Source of the DNA: an uncultured Desulfovibrionaceae bacterium
Lineage (GTDB): Bacteria > Desulfobacterota > Desulfovibrionia > Desulfovibrionales > Desulfovibrionaceae
Length of the DNA stretch: 55,295 bases
Direction of reading: 5' to 3'
Assembly (NCBI GenBank): GCA_944324045.1
Contig: CALUUT010000004.1
Span: 1 to 55,295 of the forward strand
Positions 35,843-44,374 of this stretch are shown here, piece by piece. The notes under the pieces are model-generated. The model ran no database searches. It worked only from the letters and a program-made list of their open reading frames with translations, and had not been told where the DNA came from. Positions within the stretch are counted from its first letter, which is position 1, and each line of letters begins with the position of its first letter. A program made the position numbers and the translations under genes.

Positions 35843-36169
35843 TTGACATCCTCCCCCTTCTCGCGTCGGGGGATGCCTATCGGTAGCGGCTCTACCGAGC
35901 CGCGCCATAGGCTTACTTCCTGCTTCAACGAGGCTGCGTAAGAGGAACAAGACGCAGGTTTAGCCGAAAATTCCCACGTGGGGAATTTTACGGGTACGAA
36001 CCAACCGCCTATTCCCGTAAGGTCTCACTATCTCTCCACAGGCTGACACGGCATGCCCTGCCGCCGTGCCGCCTGTTGGCACACAAAAGGCAGAAAGGCA
36101 AAAATTCCACTTACGGCGCGCCTTATATCCTCCCCCTTAAGGGAGAGGTTTTACGGCGCGTTTGATAAA
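35843..36169 (-). mobile_element. IS200/IS605-type relic, copy 1
   Basis: A 327-bp element read on the minus strand. The left end (36169 downward) begins tttatcaaacgcgccg and has a hairpin cctctccc-TTAA-gggggagg. The right end is a hairpin tcccccga...agggggaggatgtcaa. Before it, a short frame reads SLKQEVSLWRGSVEPLPIG and then IPRREKGEDVNSS, typical of the very C-terminus of TnpB. The transposase and nuclease body is missing. Copy 2 at 48068-48396 is nearly identical over the first 200 bases. Several hairpins have paired changes between copies, so the region is probably a structured RNA such as a TnpB guide-RNA (omega RNA) scaffold. No tnpA or tnpB gene lies in the window. Confidence 0.7.
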
Positions 36170-36171
36170 TG

Positions 36172-36201
36172 AAAAAAAGGGGATTCGAATTCCCCTTTTT
36201 C
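36172..36201. terminator. Bidirectional terminator after asnS
   Basis: aaaaagggga (36174-36183) and tccccttttt (36191-36200) form a perfect 10-bp stem around ttcgaat. It lies about 110 bases after the asnS stop, immediately beside the left end of IS relic copy 1. Confidence 0.85.
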
Positions 36202-36309
36202 CATAAATCGCGATGGGCGTTTTGCCCAACGCCGCTCTCTTCCAGACAAAAGGCTTGCGCTCTCCGCGCGCTTACGCGCCGTCTTCGCGGCGCAACGGCA
36301 TGGATTCTA

Positions 36310-37698
36310 TCAGAACTCCAGATTTCCCGGCGTGCGCGGGAAGGGCAACACGTCCCGAATATTCGTAATTCCAGTCAAAAGCATAAGCAGGCGCTCAAAT
36401 CCCATGCCAAAGCCAGAGTGCGGGACCGTTCCAAAACGCCGCAGATCAAGATACCAGGCATAGTTGTCCATGTTCTGCCCAAGCTCCCGCATGCGCGCTT
36501 CAAGCGCATCCAGGCGTTCCTCACGCTGGGAGCCGCCAATCAGCTCCCCGATGCGCGGAACCAGCACGTCCATGGCCCGCACCGTACGGCCATCCGCATT
36601 CAGGCGCATGTAAAACGCCTTTATTTCCTTGGGGTAGTCATATACGATGACCGGCCGTTTGGCGTATTCCTCGCTCAAATACCGCTCATGTTCAGTCTGA
36701 AGGTCCGTGCCGAATTCCACAGGGTATTCAAACGCCTTCCCGGACCGTTTCAGAATGTCCACGGCTTCAGCATAGGATACGCGCGCAAACGGCCGCCCAA
36801 GCAGCGCTTTTAGCCCCTCAAGCAGACCTGTGTCCACATACTTGTTAAAAAGCTCCACATCCGGACCGCAATGAGTCAGCACATGCTCGACGACATGCTT
36901 GGTCATGCCTTCGGCAAGCTCCATGTTGTCCTCAAGGTCCGCAAACGCCATTTCCGGCTCCACCATCCAGAACTCGGCCGCATGGCGCGGGGTGTTGGAA
37001 TTTTCCGCGCGAAATGTGGGGCCAAAGGAATACACGCGCCCAAGGCCCATGATCATGGCTTCAAGCTCAAGCTGGCCGGACACCGTCAGGTTCGCCTCGC
37101 GCCCGAAGAAGTCCCCGGCATACGGATTCACGCCCTCGCCTTCGGCAAGAGGCGCGCCTTGCGGCAGCGTGGTCACGCGGAACATCGCCCCTGCGCCTTC
37201 GCAATCCGAGCCGGTCAGAATCGGGGTATGCACATAATAAAACCCCTCTTTGCGGAAATACTCATGCAGCCCGAACGCCGCCTCGCTGCGAATGCGAAAC
37301 GCCGCCCCATATTTGTTGGTGCGCGGCCGCAGATGCGCGATGGTCCGCAAAAATTCATCGGAATGACGCTTTTTCTGCAACGGAAACGTTTCAGGATCGG
37401 CCTCGCCCAAAATTTCAAGGCCGGCGGCCCGAACCTCAAAGGTCTGTCCCTTGCCGGGCGACTCGACCAACGCGCCGGAAACGCGCACGGACGCGCCTGT
37501 GTTCGCATTCTTGATCTGGTTGTATGCGGGAATGCCCTCATCCACGATGACCTGAAGATTTTTCAGGGTGGAGCCGTCATTCAACTCGATAAAGGAAAAT
37601 CCCTTGGCGTCGCGGCGGGTGCGCACCCATCCGCACACCGTTATTTCTTTGACCGGCCCGGCTGACGCGAGCGCGTCCTTGATGCTGGTGCGTTTCAT
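36310..37698 (-). CDS. asnS: Asparaginyl-tRNA synthetase
   Basis: A class IIb aminoacyl-tRNA synthetase of 462 residues that charges tRNA-Asn. The N-terminal OB-fold anticodon domain reads [21 protein letters not shown] (about 17-37). The catalytic core has motif 2 ([22 protein letters not shown]) and motif 3 ([15 protein letters not shown]), and ends [16 protein letters not shown] as usual for AsnRS. The start at 37698 has GGGAGG seven bases upstream. It is 121 bases downstream of glnA on the same strand. Confidence 0.96.
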   Translation of the reverse strand: MKRTSIKDALASAGPVKEITVCGWVRTRRDAKGFSFIELNDGSTLKNLQVIVDEGIPAYNQIKNANTGASVRVSGALVESPGKGQTFEVRAAGLEILGEADPETFPLQKKRHSDEFLRTIAHLRPRTNKYGAAFRIRSEAAFGLHEYFRKEGFYYVHTPILTGSDCEGAGAMFRVTTLPQGAPLAEGEGVNPYAGDFFGREANLTVSGQLELEAMIMGLGRVYSFGPTFRAENSNTPRHAAEFWMVEPEMAFADLEDNMELAEGMTKHVVEHVLTHCGPDVELFNKYVDTGLLEGLKALLGRPFARVSYAEAVDILKRSGKAFEYPVEFGTDLQTEHERYLSEEYAKRPVIVYDYPKEIKAFYMRLNADGRTVRAMDVLVPRIGELIGGSQREERLDALEARMRELGQNMDNYAWYLDLRRFGTVPHSGFGMGFERLLMLLTGITNIRDVLPFPRTPGNLEF

Positions 37699-37819
37699 GC
37701 ATGGCCTCCCCTGGACGGCATTCTCCCGGCCGCCCATGTCCCGGATTATGGTAAACGTGAAAAACGTTCCGGCGCATTGTCCCAAGACCTAAACGCATCG
37801 CCGGAAATGCGCCGGATTT

Positions 37820-39163
37820 TTAAAGAATAGGCAGATACCGCTTTATTTCATATTCTGAAACGTGCTTGCGATACTCGTTCCATTCAATAATTTTATCGCC
37901 GACCAGGTTCGCATGCAGGGTTTCCCCAAGCGTCTCGCGCATAAGCGCGCTATGCTTCAATTCCCAGGCCGCCTCATGCAGATCGCCCGGCAAGGTTTTT
38001 ATGCCGTGCTTGGTCAAATCTTCCTGCTCCATGGCGTAAATATTGGCCTCAATGGCCGCCGGCAACTCATAGTTCTCCTCAATGCCTTTCAGTCCGGCCG
38101 CCAGCATCACGGCAAACGCCAGATACGGGTTGGCCGCCGGGTCCGGGCAGCGCAATTCAACGCGCGTGGCCGCTTCCTTGCCCGGCTTGTACATGGGCAC
38201 GCGGATAAACGCCGAACGGTTGCGCTGGGCCCAGGCGATATACACCGGCGCCTCATAGCCCGGCACAAGACGCTTGTAGGAATTGACCCACTGGTTGGTG
38301 ATGCAGCAAAATTCGCGCGCATGACGCAACAGTCCGGCAATGTAGCTGCGCGCCTCGCGCGAAAGATGATACGGCGCGTCCGCGTCATGAAACGCATTGC
38401 GCCCGTCTTTGAACAAAGACTGATGCACGTGCATTCCGTTGCCGCATTCGCCGAAAATGGGCTTGGGCATGAACGAAGCGAAGCAATTGTTGCGCCGGGC
38501 TATTTCCTTGGCCACCACCTTGTAGGTCATGGCCACGTCGGCCATGCGCATGGCCTCGTCATAGCGCAGGTCGATCTCGTGCTGGGACGGAGCGTTTTCA
38601 TGATGGCTGTACTCGACCGGGATGCCCATATCCTGAAGAGCGTCGATGATATCGCTGCGGATGCACGTGCCAAGATCAAGAGGCGGGGCGTCAAAAAAAC
38701 CGCCCGGATCAATGGGCGTGGGGCGCTTGGCGTCCCTGAACAGGAAAAATTCCAGTTCCGGCCCCACATAATAGGTATAGCCCATATCCGCGGCCTTTTT
38801 GATCATGCGGCGCAGAACATAGCGCGGATCACCCTCATACGGGGAGCCGTCCGGTCTGCGCACGTCGGCGAACAACCGGGCCACCCGTCTTTCTCCTTCA
38901 TGCCACCAGAGTATCTGGAAGGTCGTGGGATCCGGGTACGCCAGCATGTCGCTTTCCTCAATGCGCGTAAACCCAAGAATCGAAGAGCCGTCAAAGCCCA
39001 TGCCCTCGTCAAAGGCGCTCGCAAGCTCCCGCGTGGTAATCTGAAAACTCTTCAGCGTGCCTAGAATATCCACAAACCATATCTGGATGAAACTGACATT
39101 GTGCTCCTTGACGGCCTTGATCACGTCAGCGGCGTTGCGGCAGTTGAATATGGGATAGCTCAT
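37820..39163 (-). CDS. glnA: Type I glutamine synthetase
   Basis: Makes glutamine from glutamate, ammonia and ATP; the main ammonium-assimilation enzyme. The 447-residue length is near that of the shorter GSI-alpha class rather than the ~470-residue GSI-beta class. Seen: the N-terminal FDGSSILGFTRIEESDMLAY signature (about 55-74), metal and ATP motifs GPELEFFLF, ENAPSQHEIDLRY, the KPIFGECGNGMHVHQSLF block and RSAFIRVP. The start at 39163 has AGGAG six bases upstream. Confidence 0.96.
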   Translation of the reverse strand: MSYPIFNCRNAADVIKAVKEHNVSFIQIWFVDILGTLKSFQITTRELASAFDEGMGFDGSSILGFTRIEESDMLAYPDPTTFQILWWHEGERRVARLFADVRRPDGSPYEGDPRYVLRRMIKKAADMGYTYYVGPELEFFLFRDAKRPTPIDPGGFFDAPPLDLGTCIRSDIIDALQDMGIPVEYSHHENAPSQHEIDLRYDEAMRMADVAMTYKVVAKEIARRNNCFASFMPKPIFGECGNGMHVHQSLFKDGRNAFHDADAPYHLSREARSYIAGLLRHAREFCCITNQWVNSYKRLVPGYEAPVYIAWAQRNRSAFIRVPMYKPGKEAATRVELRCPDPAANPYLAFAVMLAAGLKGIEENYELPAAIEANIYAMEQEDLTKHGIKTLPGDLHEAAWELKHSALMRETLGETLHANLVGDKIIEWNEYRKHVSEYEIKRYLPIL

Positions 39164-39354
39164 GCTCTCTCCTGAAATAGAAGGTTCCAAAAATACGGCG
39201 CGCGGCGCATCGCCGCCTGGATGCGCGCCTTTGCGTCCATGCGGGGAAAACTTCGAAACGCGCACGGCTTTTTCTTTACCCGGAACAGCGGCCGCGCGCA
39301 ATGCCGGCCCCAGGCAAAAGCCGCGGCCGCACGCCGAAAATTTCTTAAAAGACC

Positions 39355-39390
39355 TTAACTTTCCGAAAAAAACGCCGATAATGATTTATC
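39355..39390 (+). promoter_or_regulatory. Promoter of the 39426 gene
   Basis: TTAACT (39355-39360) and GATAAT (39377-39382) have a 16-base spacer. A small inverted repeat GATAA-TGAT-TTATC (39377-39390) covers the -10 box. The rest of 39164-39354 is GC-rich and shows nothing clear. Confidence 0.45.
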
Positions 39391-39425
39391 ATACATTACA
39401 AGGACCAACTTCACGAGGCGTCGCC

Positions 39426-40307
39426 ATGGCTCTTTCCATTCTCTCCCCATATGCTGAGAACGCTCTTTTCAACACGCCCGGCCTCAGTGCGGGGGCAAAC
39501 GCCCAGGCCAAGCAGGACGCTCAGAAAAGCGTTTCCTTTGCAGGAACGGACACGGTTTCTCTTTCCGGCGCCGCCGCGGAATCCTTTGCCGCCGGATACG
39601 GCAAAAGCATCGGGCGCGTTTACGGCATGCAGGTTTCCCAAGTCGGAACGGCTCTTGATGCAAACACAAGCGCCACATTCGCCGCGGACATTATGCGCCG
39701 CATCGGAGATCTGGACGAAAACAGCTCCAGAAACGCCGAAAACGCCCAGCGCCTGGAAAGCTCGCTTGCCCGCACGCTGGAATCCGTTTCCACGCAATAC
39801 GGCAAACGCACGGCGACCGCCGTCATGGGCGCAATATACAAAAGCATCGGCGACGGCCCGGTTACCGAGGACTCTCTGGGACAGGGCTTTTTAAACGCAA
39901 TCAAGCTTGTGGACGCAAACTTCGGCTTTGCCGAAGGCGACGCCTTCATGGCTGACCTGAATGCGGATCTCAATACGTCCCTGAACGAATTTTTCGACAA
40001 CGGCCGGGAAGAAACCTTCTATGCCGTCACCCCAGGCGAACAACTGCAATTTGAGTTGTGGCGCGCCGGTCAGGCGGCGGTCAAGCTGGGCGAATCCATG
40101 AAGGATATGGTGGACGCCGTCGCCGGCCTGACTGACGGGCTTTTGACGGAAAACAACAAAAAAACCATGAGTGAAGAGATTGCGGAGCAGCTCGAAGAAG
40201 AACTCCTGCGCAAGCTTGAAAGCGCCCAGGCTGAAAAAACCATGCAGGCCTACGGCGCGCCTGTCGACGCTGAAGCCGCCGGCGCCCATCTTGATATTTC
40301 CGTATAA
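39426..40307 (+). CDS. Hypothetical Ala-rich cytoplasmic protein
   Basis: A 293-residue protein without signal peptide or membrane segment. Residues 1-60 are low in charge and Ala/Ser-rich (SLSGAAAESFAAGYGKSIG). The centre is helical (NAENAQRLESSLARTLESVS) with TATAVMGAIYKSIGDGPVTEDSLGQGFLNAI, and then a NFGFAEGDAFMADLNADLNTSLNEFF segment. The C-terminal 60 residues form a charged helix (EEIAEQLEEELLRKLESAQ). The N-terminal DTVSLSG resembles starts of flagellar or surface-related proteins in this group, but that is a loose similarity. The start has GAGG seven bases upstream. I do not recognise the family. Confidence 0.7.
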   Translation: MALSILSPYAENALFNTPGLSAGANAQAKQDAQKSVSFAGTDTVSLSGAAAESFAAGYGKSIGRVYGMQVSQVGTALDANTSATFAADIMRRIGDLDENSSRNAENAQRLESSLARTLESVSTQYGKRTATAVMGAIYKSIGDGPVTEDSLGQGFLNAIKLVDANFGFAEGDAFMADLNADLNTSLNEFFDNGREETFYAVTPGEQLQFELWRAGQAAVKLGESMKDMVDAVAGLTDGLLTENNKKTMSEEIAEQLEEELLRKLESAQAEKTMQAYGAPVDAEAAGAHLDISV

Positions 40308-40520
40308 CCTTGAATGGCTGTCTGACAAGGCGCGGGAGAAAGGCCCCCACGCCCTGATCAGGCATCCCCTCTTCTCTTTCCCCTTGCCTGTTCGCCGCCT
40401 TATGCGCGTTAGCCGCCATTTATAGGGCCTCTCCCGCGTCCCGCCGGTTTCCCGCCGAATCCGTTTTCGCCAAACGCCGCATTGCGCCGGCCGCCCGGCG
40501 CGTCTCATCGCGTTCTTTAA
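40308..40520. other. Intergenic region with long-range hairpin
   Basis: No gene is called. cgcgggagaaaggccc (40331-40346) can pair with gggcctctcccgcg (40425-40438) in an imperfect stem of about 13 pairs enclosing 80 bases. A 34-codon minus-strand frame (40420-40524) starts at the ATG that ends repeat copy B. Confidence 0.4.
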
Positions 40521-40676
40521 TCATCTATCTTCCTCTGTGGTTTGAGTCCTTCCAGCCGGAAGGCCATAGTCCCACCCCGCGCCTTTTCTCGCGGGGTATC
40601 TGAAGGGCGGAAAGCCTGGGCGGGAATATCCCCCAAGCGCAAAACCCCTGAAAGGCTTTGCTACATTATTGCTTGC
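40521..40676 (-). repeat. Structured repeat, copy B
   Basis: Read on the minus strand it begins gcaagcaataa (40676 down) and ends ggaagatagatga (40533-40521), as in copy A. It has hairpins at the same places with different bases: ccccgcg/cgcgggg with loop agaaaagg, ccttcc-ggct-ggaagg, and ggg-atatt-ccc. Just outside, aagggcggaa (40693-40684) can pair with ttccgccctt inside the unit. The ATG at its end opens a 34-codon frame (to 40420) with no recognisable product. Confidence 0.7.
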
Positions 40677-40690
40677 GCCCGCTTCCGCCC

Positions 40691-40742
40691 TTGACAAAAA
40701 AATCAACATAGTGATAGTCACTATAGAAACAATTTTATTGTT
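40691..40742 (+). promoter_or_regulatory. marR-emrAB promoter with two operators
   Basis: TTGACA (40691-40696) and GATAGT (40713-40718) are spaced by 16 bases. A perfect inverted repeat ATAGTGA-TAG-TCACTAT (40708-40724) covers the -10 box, and a second, AACAAT-TTT-ATTGTT (40728-40742), lies just downstream. Both fit binding by the MarR protein encoded next, giving autoregulation. Confidence 0.7.
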
Positions 40743-40784
40743 GACGCAGCGGTCCGAAACATGTGCATGCAACCAGGAAACTCC

Positions 40785-41327
40785 ATGAACACAAAACACA
40801 CGACAAGAGCTGATGCAGCTTTAGACAGGCTGACAGGGCGGAATCCAGATTTGCCCCGTCAGGAATTTTTTCTGACCAGAATGCTCTTTCTCGCGTCAAA
40901 AAAACTTTCTGAATTTCAATCCGTTTTTTTGCGCGGCACGGGCATGAGCCTGCCGCAATACCGGGCGCTCTCCATTATCTACAGCAGCGAAAACTATGAA
41001 ACCCAACCCTCAAGGCTGAGTTCCGCGCTTGATTCGTCGCGAACGTCAATCACCAGAGTTGCGGACGAGCTGATAAAAAACGGCTGGATAGAGCGCATTC
41101 ACTGCGCCGGAGACCGGCGGCGGCAATTGCTGCGCATTACGGACAAAGGCGCCGGCGCATTGCTGAAGGCCTTTCACAGGCAGGCTGAATGTCAAACCAA
41201 ATTGTGGGCCTGTTTCAGCAAGGAGGAACGCGATGCGCTTGAAGACCTTTTGCGGCGCGTCTATGTGCAAACGGATACGTTCATGCCTGACCAGGAAACG
41301 GACGCGGCAGCCAAAGCGCCGGAATGA
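40785..41327 (+). CDS. MarR-family transcriptional regulator
   Basis: A 180-residue winged-helix repressor. Seen: MSLPQYRALSIIYSSENYE, the recognition-helix region PSRLSSALDSSRTSITRVADELIKNGW (read in parts) and the wing ERIHCAGDRRRQLLRITDKG. MarR/EmrR proteins repress drug-efflux operons until an aromatic compound binds. The start at 40785 has AGGAAA ten bases upstream. It is followed by emrA and emrB and preceded by two palindromic operators, so it very likely controls this operon and itself. Confidence 0.9.
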   Translation: MNTKHTTRADAALDRLTGRNPDLPRQEFFLTRMLFLASKKLSEFQSVFLRGTGMSLPQYRALSIIYSSENYETQPSRLSSALDSSRTSITRVADELIKNGWIERIHCAGDRRRQLLRITDKGAGALLKAFHRQAECQTKLWACFSKEERDALEDLLRRVYVQTDTFMPDQETDAAAKAPE

Positions 41328-41454
41328 CGCGCGCACGGGCAAAAAGCCGGACGCCATGCCGGCCGCGGCCTTTTGCCGGGAAATGACGACATGCCCTTAA
41401 TCCTTTGCGGATAAAAAAAGCGCCGGTTTTCCGGCCCGCTCCAGGAGCAAAAAT

Positions 41455-42633
41455 ATGGAAACCGCGGGCGCGACGCCCCTTCAGCAGAAAATGCCGAAAC
41501 GCAGAAAAACGGTTCTGCTTGGCCTGGCTGTTCTGTTTTTGGTTTTGGGAGCGGGCTGGGCCGCGTACTGGACTGTGTTCCTGCGCAACATGGAATCAAC
41601 GGATGACGCGTATGTCGCGGGATATGAAGTATCCATCATGGCGCAAACCGAAGGCAACGTCACGGACGTGCTCGCGGACGACACGGATTTTGTAAGGGCC
41701 GGGGATGTGCTGGTGCGTCTTGACGCCACAGATGCAAAACTGGCCCTGGAAAACGCGATATATGAGCTTGCGGGCGAAGTCCGCGAAATGCAGCGCCTGC
41801 GCATTGAAAGCGTCCGCCTTGATGCGGTTGTGGAGCAGCGCGAAAAAGAACTGGCCAAACTGCGTGCGGATCTAAAACGCCGCATCGCGCTTGGAAAGCG
41901 CGATGCTCTGGCTGAGGAAGAACTGCAACACGCGCGCGATTATGTCCTTGTGGCTGAAGCGGCCCTGCGCGAAGCCCGAGAACAGCGCAAGGCCAATCAG
42001 GCGCTGCTTTTGGATACGCCCCTTGAAAAACAGCCCGCAATCCTGCTCGCCGCGCAAAAGGTTCGCGAAACCTGGCTTGCTCTCAAACGCACGGATATTA
42101 AAAGTCCGGTATCCGGCTTTGTGGCCAAGCGCAACATACAGGCCGGAGGGCGCGCTGTTTTGGGCAAAGCCCTCATGATCGTGGCTCCGCTGGAATCCGT
42201 ATGGGTGGACGCCAATTTCAAGGAAATCCAGCTTGGACGCATACGCATAGGGCAACGGGCCGAAATTACAGCCGACATGTATGGCGACGACGTGACATAC
42301 CATGGAACCGTAGCCGGATTTGAAGCAGGAACAGGAAGCGTCTTTTCCCTTCTGCCGCCCCAGAACGCGACAGGCAACTGGATTAAGATCGTGCAGCGCG
42401 TGCCCGTGCGCATCCGCCTTGAGCCTGCGGAGCTTAAAAAGCGCCCCCTGATGCTGGGACTTTCCGCCATGGTGCGCGTGGATACGAGCGATTCCAGCGG
42501 CCCCATGCTGACTTTTTCCCCAGGCCGCAGGCAAACCATGACCACCACGGCGCTTGCCATAGATATGACCGAAGCCGACGCGCTCATAGACAGCATCATC
42601 AAAGAAAACGCCGGCGCCGAAACAGGGATTTGA
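41455..42633 (+). CDS. emrA: EmrA-type membrane fusion protein
   Basis: The periplasmic adaptor of a tripartite drug-efflux pump (HlyD/EmrA family), 392 residues. One membrane segment (about 20-42) is followed by MESTDDAYVAGYEVSIMAQTEG-like biotinyl-lipoyl start, a coiled coil (about 100-195, KELAKLRADLKRRIALGKRD) and the second lipoyl half with DIKSPVSGFVAKRNIQAGG. A beta-barrel domain ends the protein. The start has AGGAG seven bases upstream. emrB follows after 52 bases; no outer-membrane TolC gene is in the window. Confidence 0.93.
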   Translation: METAGATPLQQKMPKRRKTVLLGLAVLFLVLGAGWAAYWTVFLRNMESTDDAYVAGYEVSIMAQTEGNVTDVLADDTDFVRAGDVLVRLDATDAKLALENAIYELAGEVREMQRLRIESVRLDAVVEQREKELAKLRADLKRRIALGKRDALAEEELQHARDYVLVAEAALREAREQRKANQALLLDTPLEKQPAILLAAQKVRETWLALKRTDIKSPVSGFVAKRNIQAGGRAVLGKALMIVAPLESVWVDANFKEIQLGRIRIGQRAEITADMYGDDVTYHGTVAGFEAGTGSVFSLLPPQNATGNWIKIVQRVPVRIRLEPAELKKRPLMLGLSAMVRVDTSDSSGPMLTFSPGRRQTMTTTALAIDMTEADALIDSIIKENAGAETGI

Positions 42634-42685
42634 ATTTCTTTCTCCATCGTCCGTTCACCCTCCGACGCCGACAAGGAAAACGCCC

Positions 42686-44221
42686 ATGGCTCACTTGCAG
42701 CCTCTTTCAGGAGCCAAACTGGTCCTTGCGACCATGGGTCTTGCCCTGGTCACCTTCATGACCGTGCTTGACACCACAATCGCCAATGTGGCCGTGCACA
42801 CCATTTCCGGAAACCTGGGCGCTTCGTCGTCCCAGGGAACCTGGGTCATCACCTTTTTCGGCGTGGCCAACGCCGTAAGCATCCCGCTTACCGGCTGGCT
42901 GGCCAAACGTCTGGGCGAAGTCAAACTCTTTCTCACGGCGACCATGCTCTTTATCGCGACGTCCTGGCTGTGCGGCATGTCCGCCAGTCTTGGGATGCTC
43001 ATTTTCTTCCGCATCATTCAGGGCGCTGTCGCAGGGCCCCTGATTCCGCTGTCGCAAAGCCTGCTGCTTGCCTGCTATCCCCCGAAAATGCGCGGCATGG
43101 CGCTGGCCATGTGGTCCATGACCATCATTGTCGCCCCCATATGCGGCCCCATCATCGGCGGCTGGATCTGCGACAACCATCACTGGAGCTGGATTTTCTT
43201 CATCAATGTGCCCATGGGCATGCTTTTGTTCGCGCTTTTGCTTAAAATTCTCAAAGGCCGCGAAACCGAAACCATGCGCCGCCCCATCGACAAGGTGGGG
43301 CTGACGCTGCTTGTGCTTGCCGTGGGGTGCTTTCAGCTCATGCTCGATGAAGGCAAGGACAACGACTGGTTTAATTCAAATTATATTCTTGCGCTTGGCA
43401 TTATCGCGTTTGTTTCGTTTGTGTTTCTCATTGTCTGGGAGCTTGGGGAAGAAAACCCCATTGTGGATATCAGACTGTTCGGCCGCCGCAACTTCGCGGT
43501 AGGCTGCCTGTCCGTAAGCCTGGGGTTTATGCTCTATTTTTCCGCGGTGGTGCTTTTGCCTTTGCTTTTGCAAACCCATATGGGCTACACGGCGTACAGG
43601 GCCGGACTTGCGGCCGCGCCCATCGGATTTTTCTCCCTGCTTCTTGCGCCGGTACTGGGCAAAAACGCGCACCGTCTGGATATGCGCGTCATCGTAACCA
43701 TCAGTTTTCTGGTTTTCAGCATGTGTTTTTTCTGGCGCACGCGCTTTTCGCCGGATATGGATTTCCGTTTCGTGGTCTGGCCCCAGTTCATTCAGGGCAT
43801 TGCCGTGGCCTTCTTTTTCATGCCGTTGACCAGCATCCTGCTTTCCGGCCTTAAGCCGGATCAGGTGGCCGGCGCTTCAAGCCTCTCAAGCTGCGTGCGC
43901 GTCCTGTGCGGCTCAATCGGCACATCGCTCACCACCACGCTTTGGGAACGCCGTGAAATCCTGCACCATGCGCGCCTTACGGAACGCATAACCGAATTTG
44001 ACGCCGGCACGGCCGAAACCTTCGCGCGTCTGGCCGACCTCGGTTTTTCCAGAGACATGAGCCTTGAATATATCGCCAAAGAAATAACGCGCCAGGGGTA
44101 TATTCTGGGCAGCGGGGAGCTGTTCTGGCTGGGCGGCGTCCTTTTTCTGCTTTTAATCATTCTTGTATGGCAGGCCCGGCCGCCATTTGGTCCAAGCGGA
44201 GTAAGCGACCGAAAAAAATAG
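42686..44221 (+). CDS. emrB: EmrB-type MFS drug transporter (DHA2)
   Basis: A proton-driven exporter with 14 predicted membrane spans in 511 residues. Seen: the DHA2 motif VLDTTIANVAVHTISG (about 27-42), GWLAKRLGEVKLFL (motif A), RIIQGAVAGPLIPLSQSL (motif B) and GPIIGGWICDNHHWSWIFFIN (motif C region, read in parts). It works with EmrA to expel hydrophobic compounds. The start has AAGGAAA upstream. It is the last gene of marR-emrA-emrB. Confidence 0.94.
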   Translation: MAHLQPLSGAKLVLATMGLALVTFMTVLDTTIANVAVHTISGNLGASSSQGTWVITFFGVANAVSIPLTGWLAKRLGEVKLFLTATMLFIATSWLCGMSASLGMLIFFRIIQGAVAGPLIPLSQSLLLACYPPKMRGMALAMWSMTIIVAPICGPIIGGWICDNHHWSWIFFINVPMGMLLFALLLKILKGRETETMRRPIDKVGLTLLVLAVGCFQLMLDEGKDNDWFNSNYILALGIIAFVSFVFLIVWELGEENPIVDIRLFGRRNFAVGCLSVSLGFMLYFSAVVLLPLLLQTHMGYTAYRAGLAAAPIGFFSLLLAPVLGKNAHRLDMRVIVTISFLVFSMCFFWRTRFSPDMDFRFVVWPQFIQGIAVAFFFMPLTSILLSGLKPDQVAGASSLSSCVRVLCGSIGTSLTTTLWERREILHHARLTERITEFDAGTAETFARLADLGFSRDMSLEYIAKEITRQGYILGSGELFWLGGVLFLLLIILVWQARPPFGPSGVSDRKK

Positions 44222-44336
44222 CCGGGCATCCGCAAAGACAAAAAGCGTCCCAAAAACGCCATACGCGGCAAGGCGCGCCGCGCAGCTTCCGAAAGCCCAT
44301 TCCTTTTTTGCCTTTTTCGTCTGTTTGCGCTATTCT

Positions 44337-44357
44337 AAAAGTATGCATGATACTTTT
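44337..44357. promoter_or_regulatory. AT-rich palindrome before the DUF748 gene
   Basis: A perfect 8-5-8 inverted repeat, AAAAGTAT-GCATG-ATACTTTT, lies 18 bases before the ATG. It is too AT-rich for a good terminator of emrB; an operator for the downstream gene is more likely. Confidence 0.4.
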
Positions 44358-44374
44358 TCCGACAGGGGCATACC

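Noticed and set aside
36310..37785. Upstream ATG of asnS at 37785
   Set aside because: The start at 37698 has a strong ribosome site and the normal AsnRS N-terminus; the extension is unlike any AsnRS.
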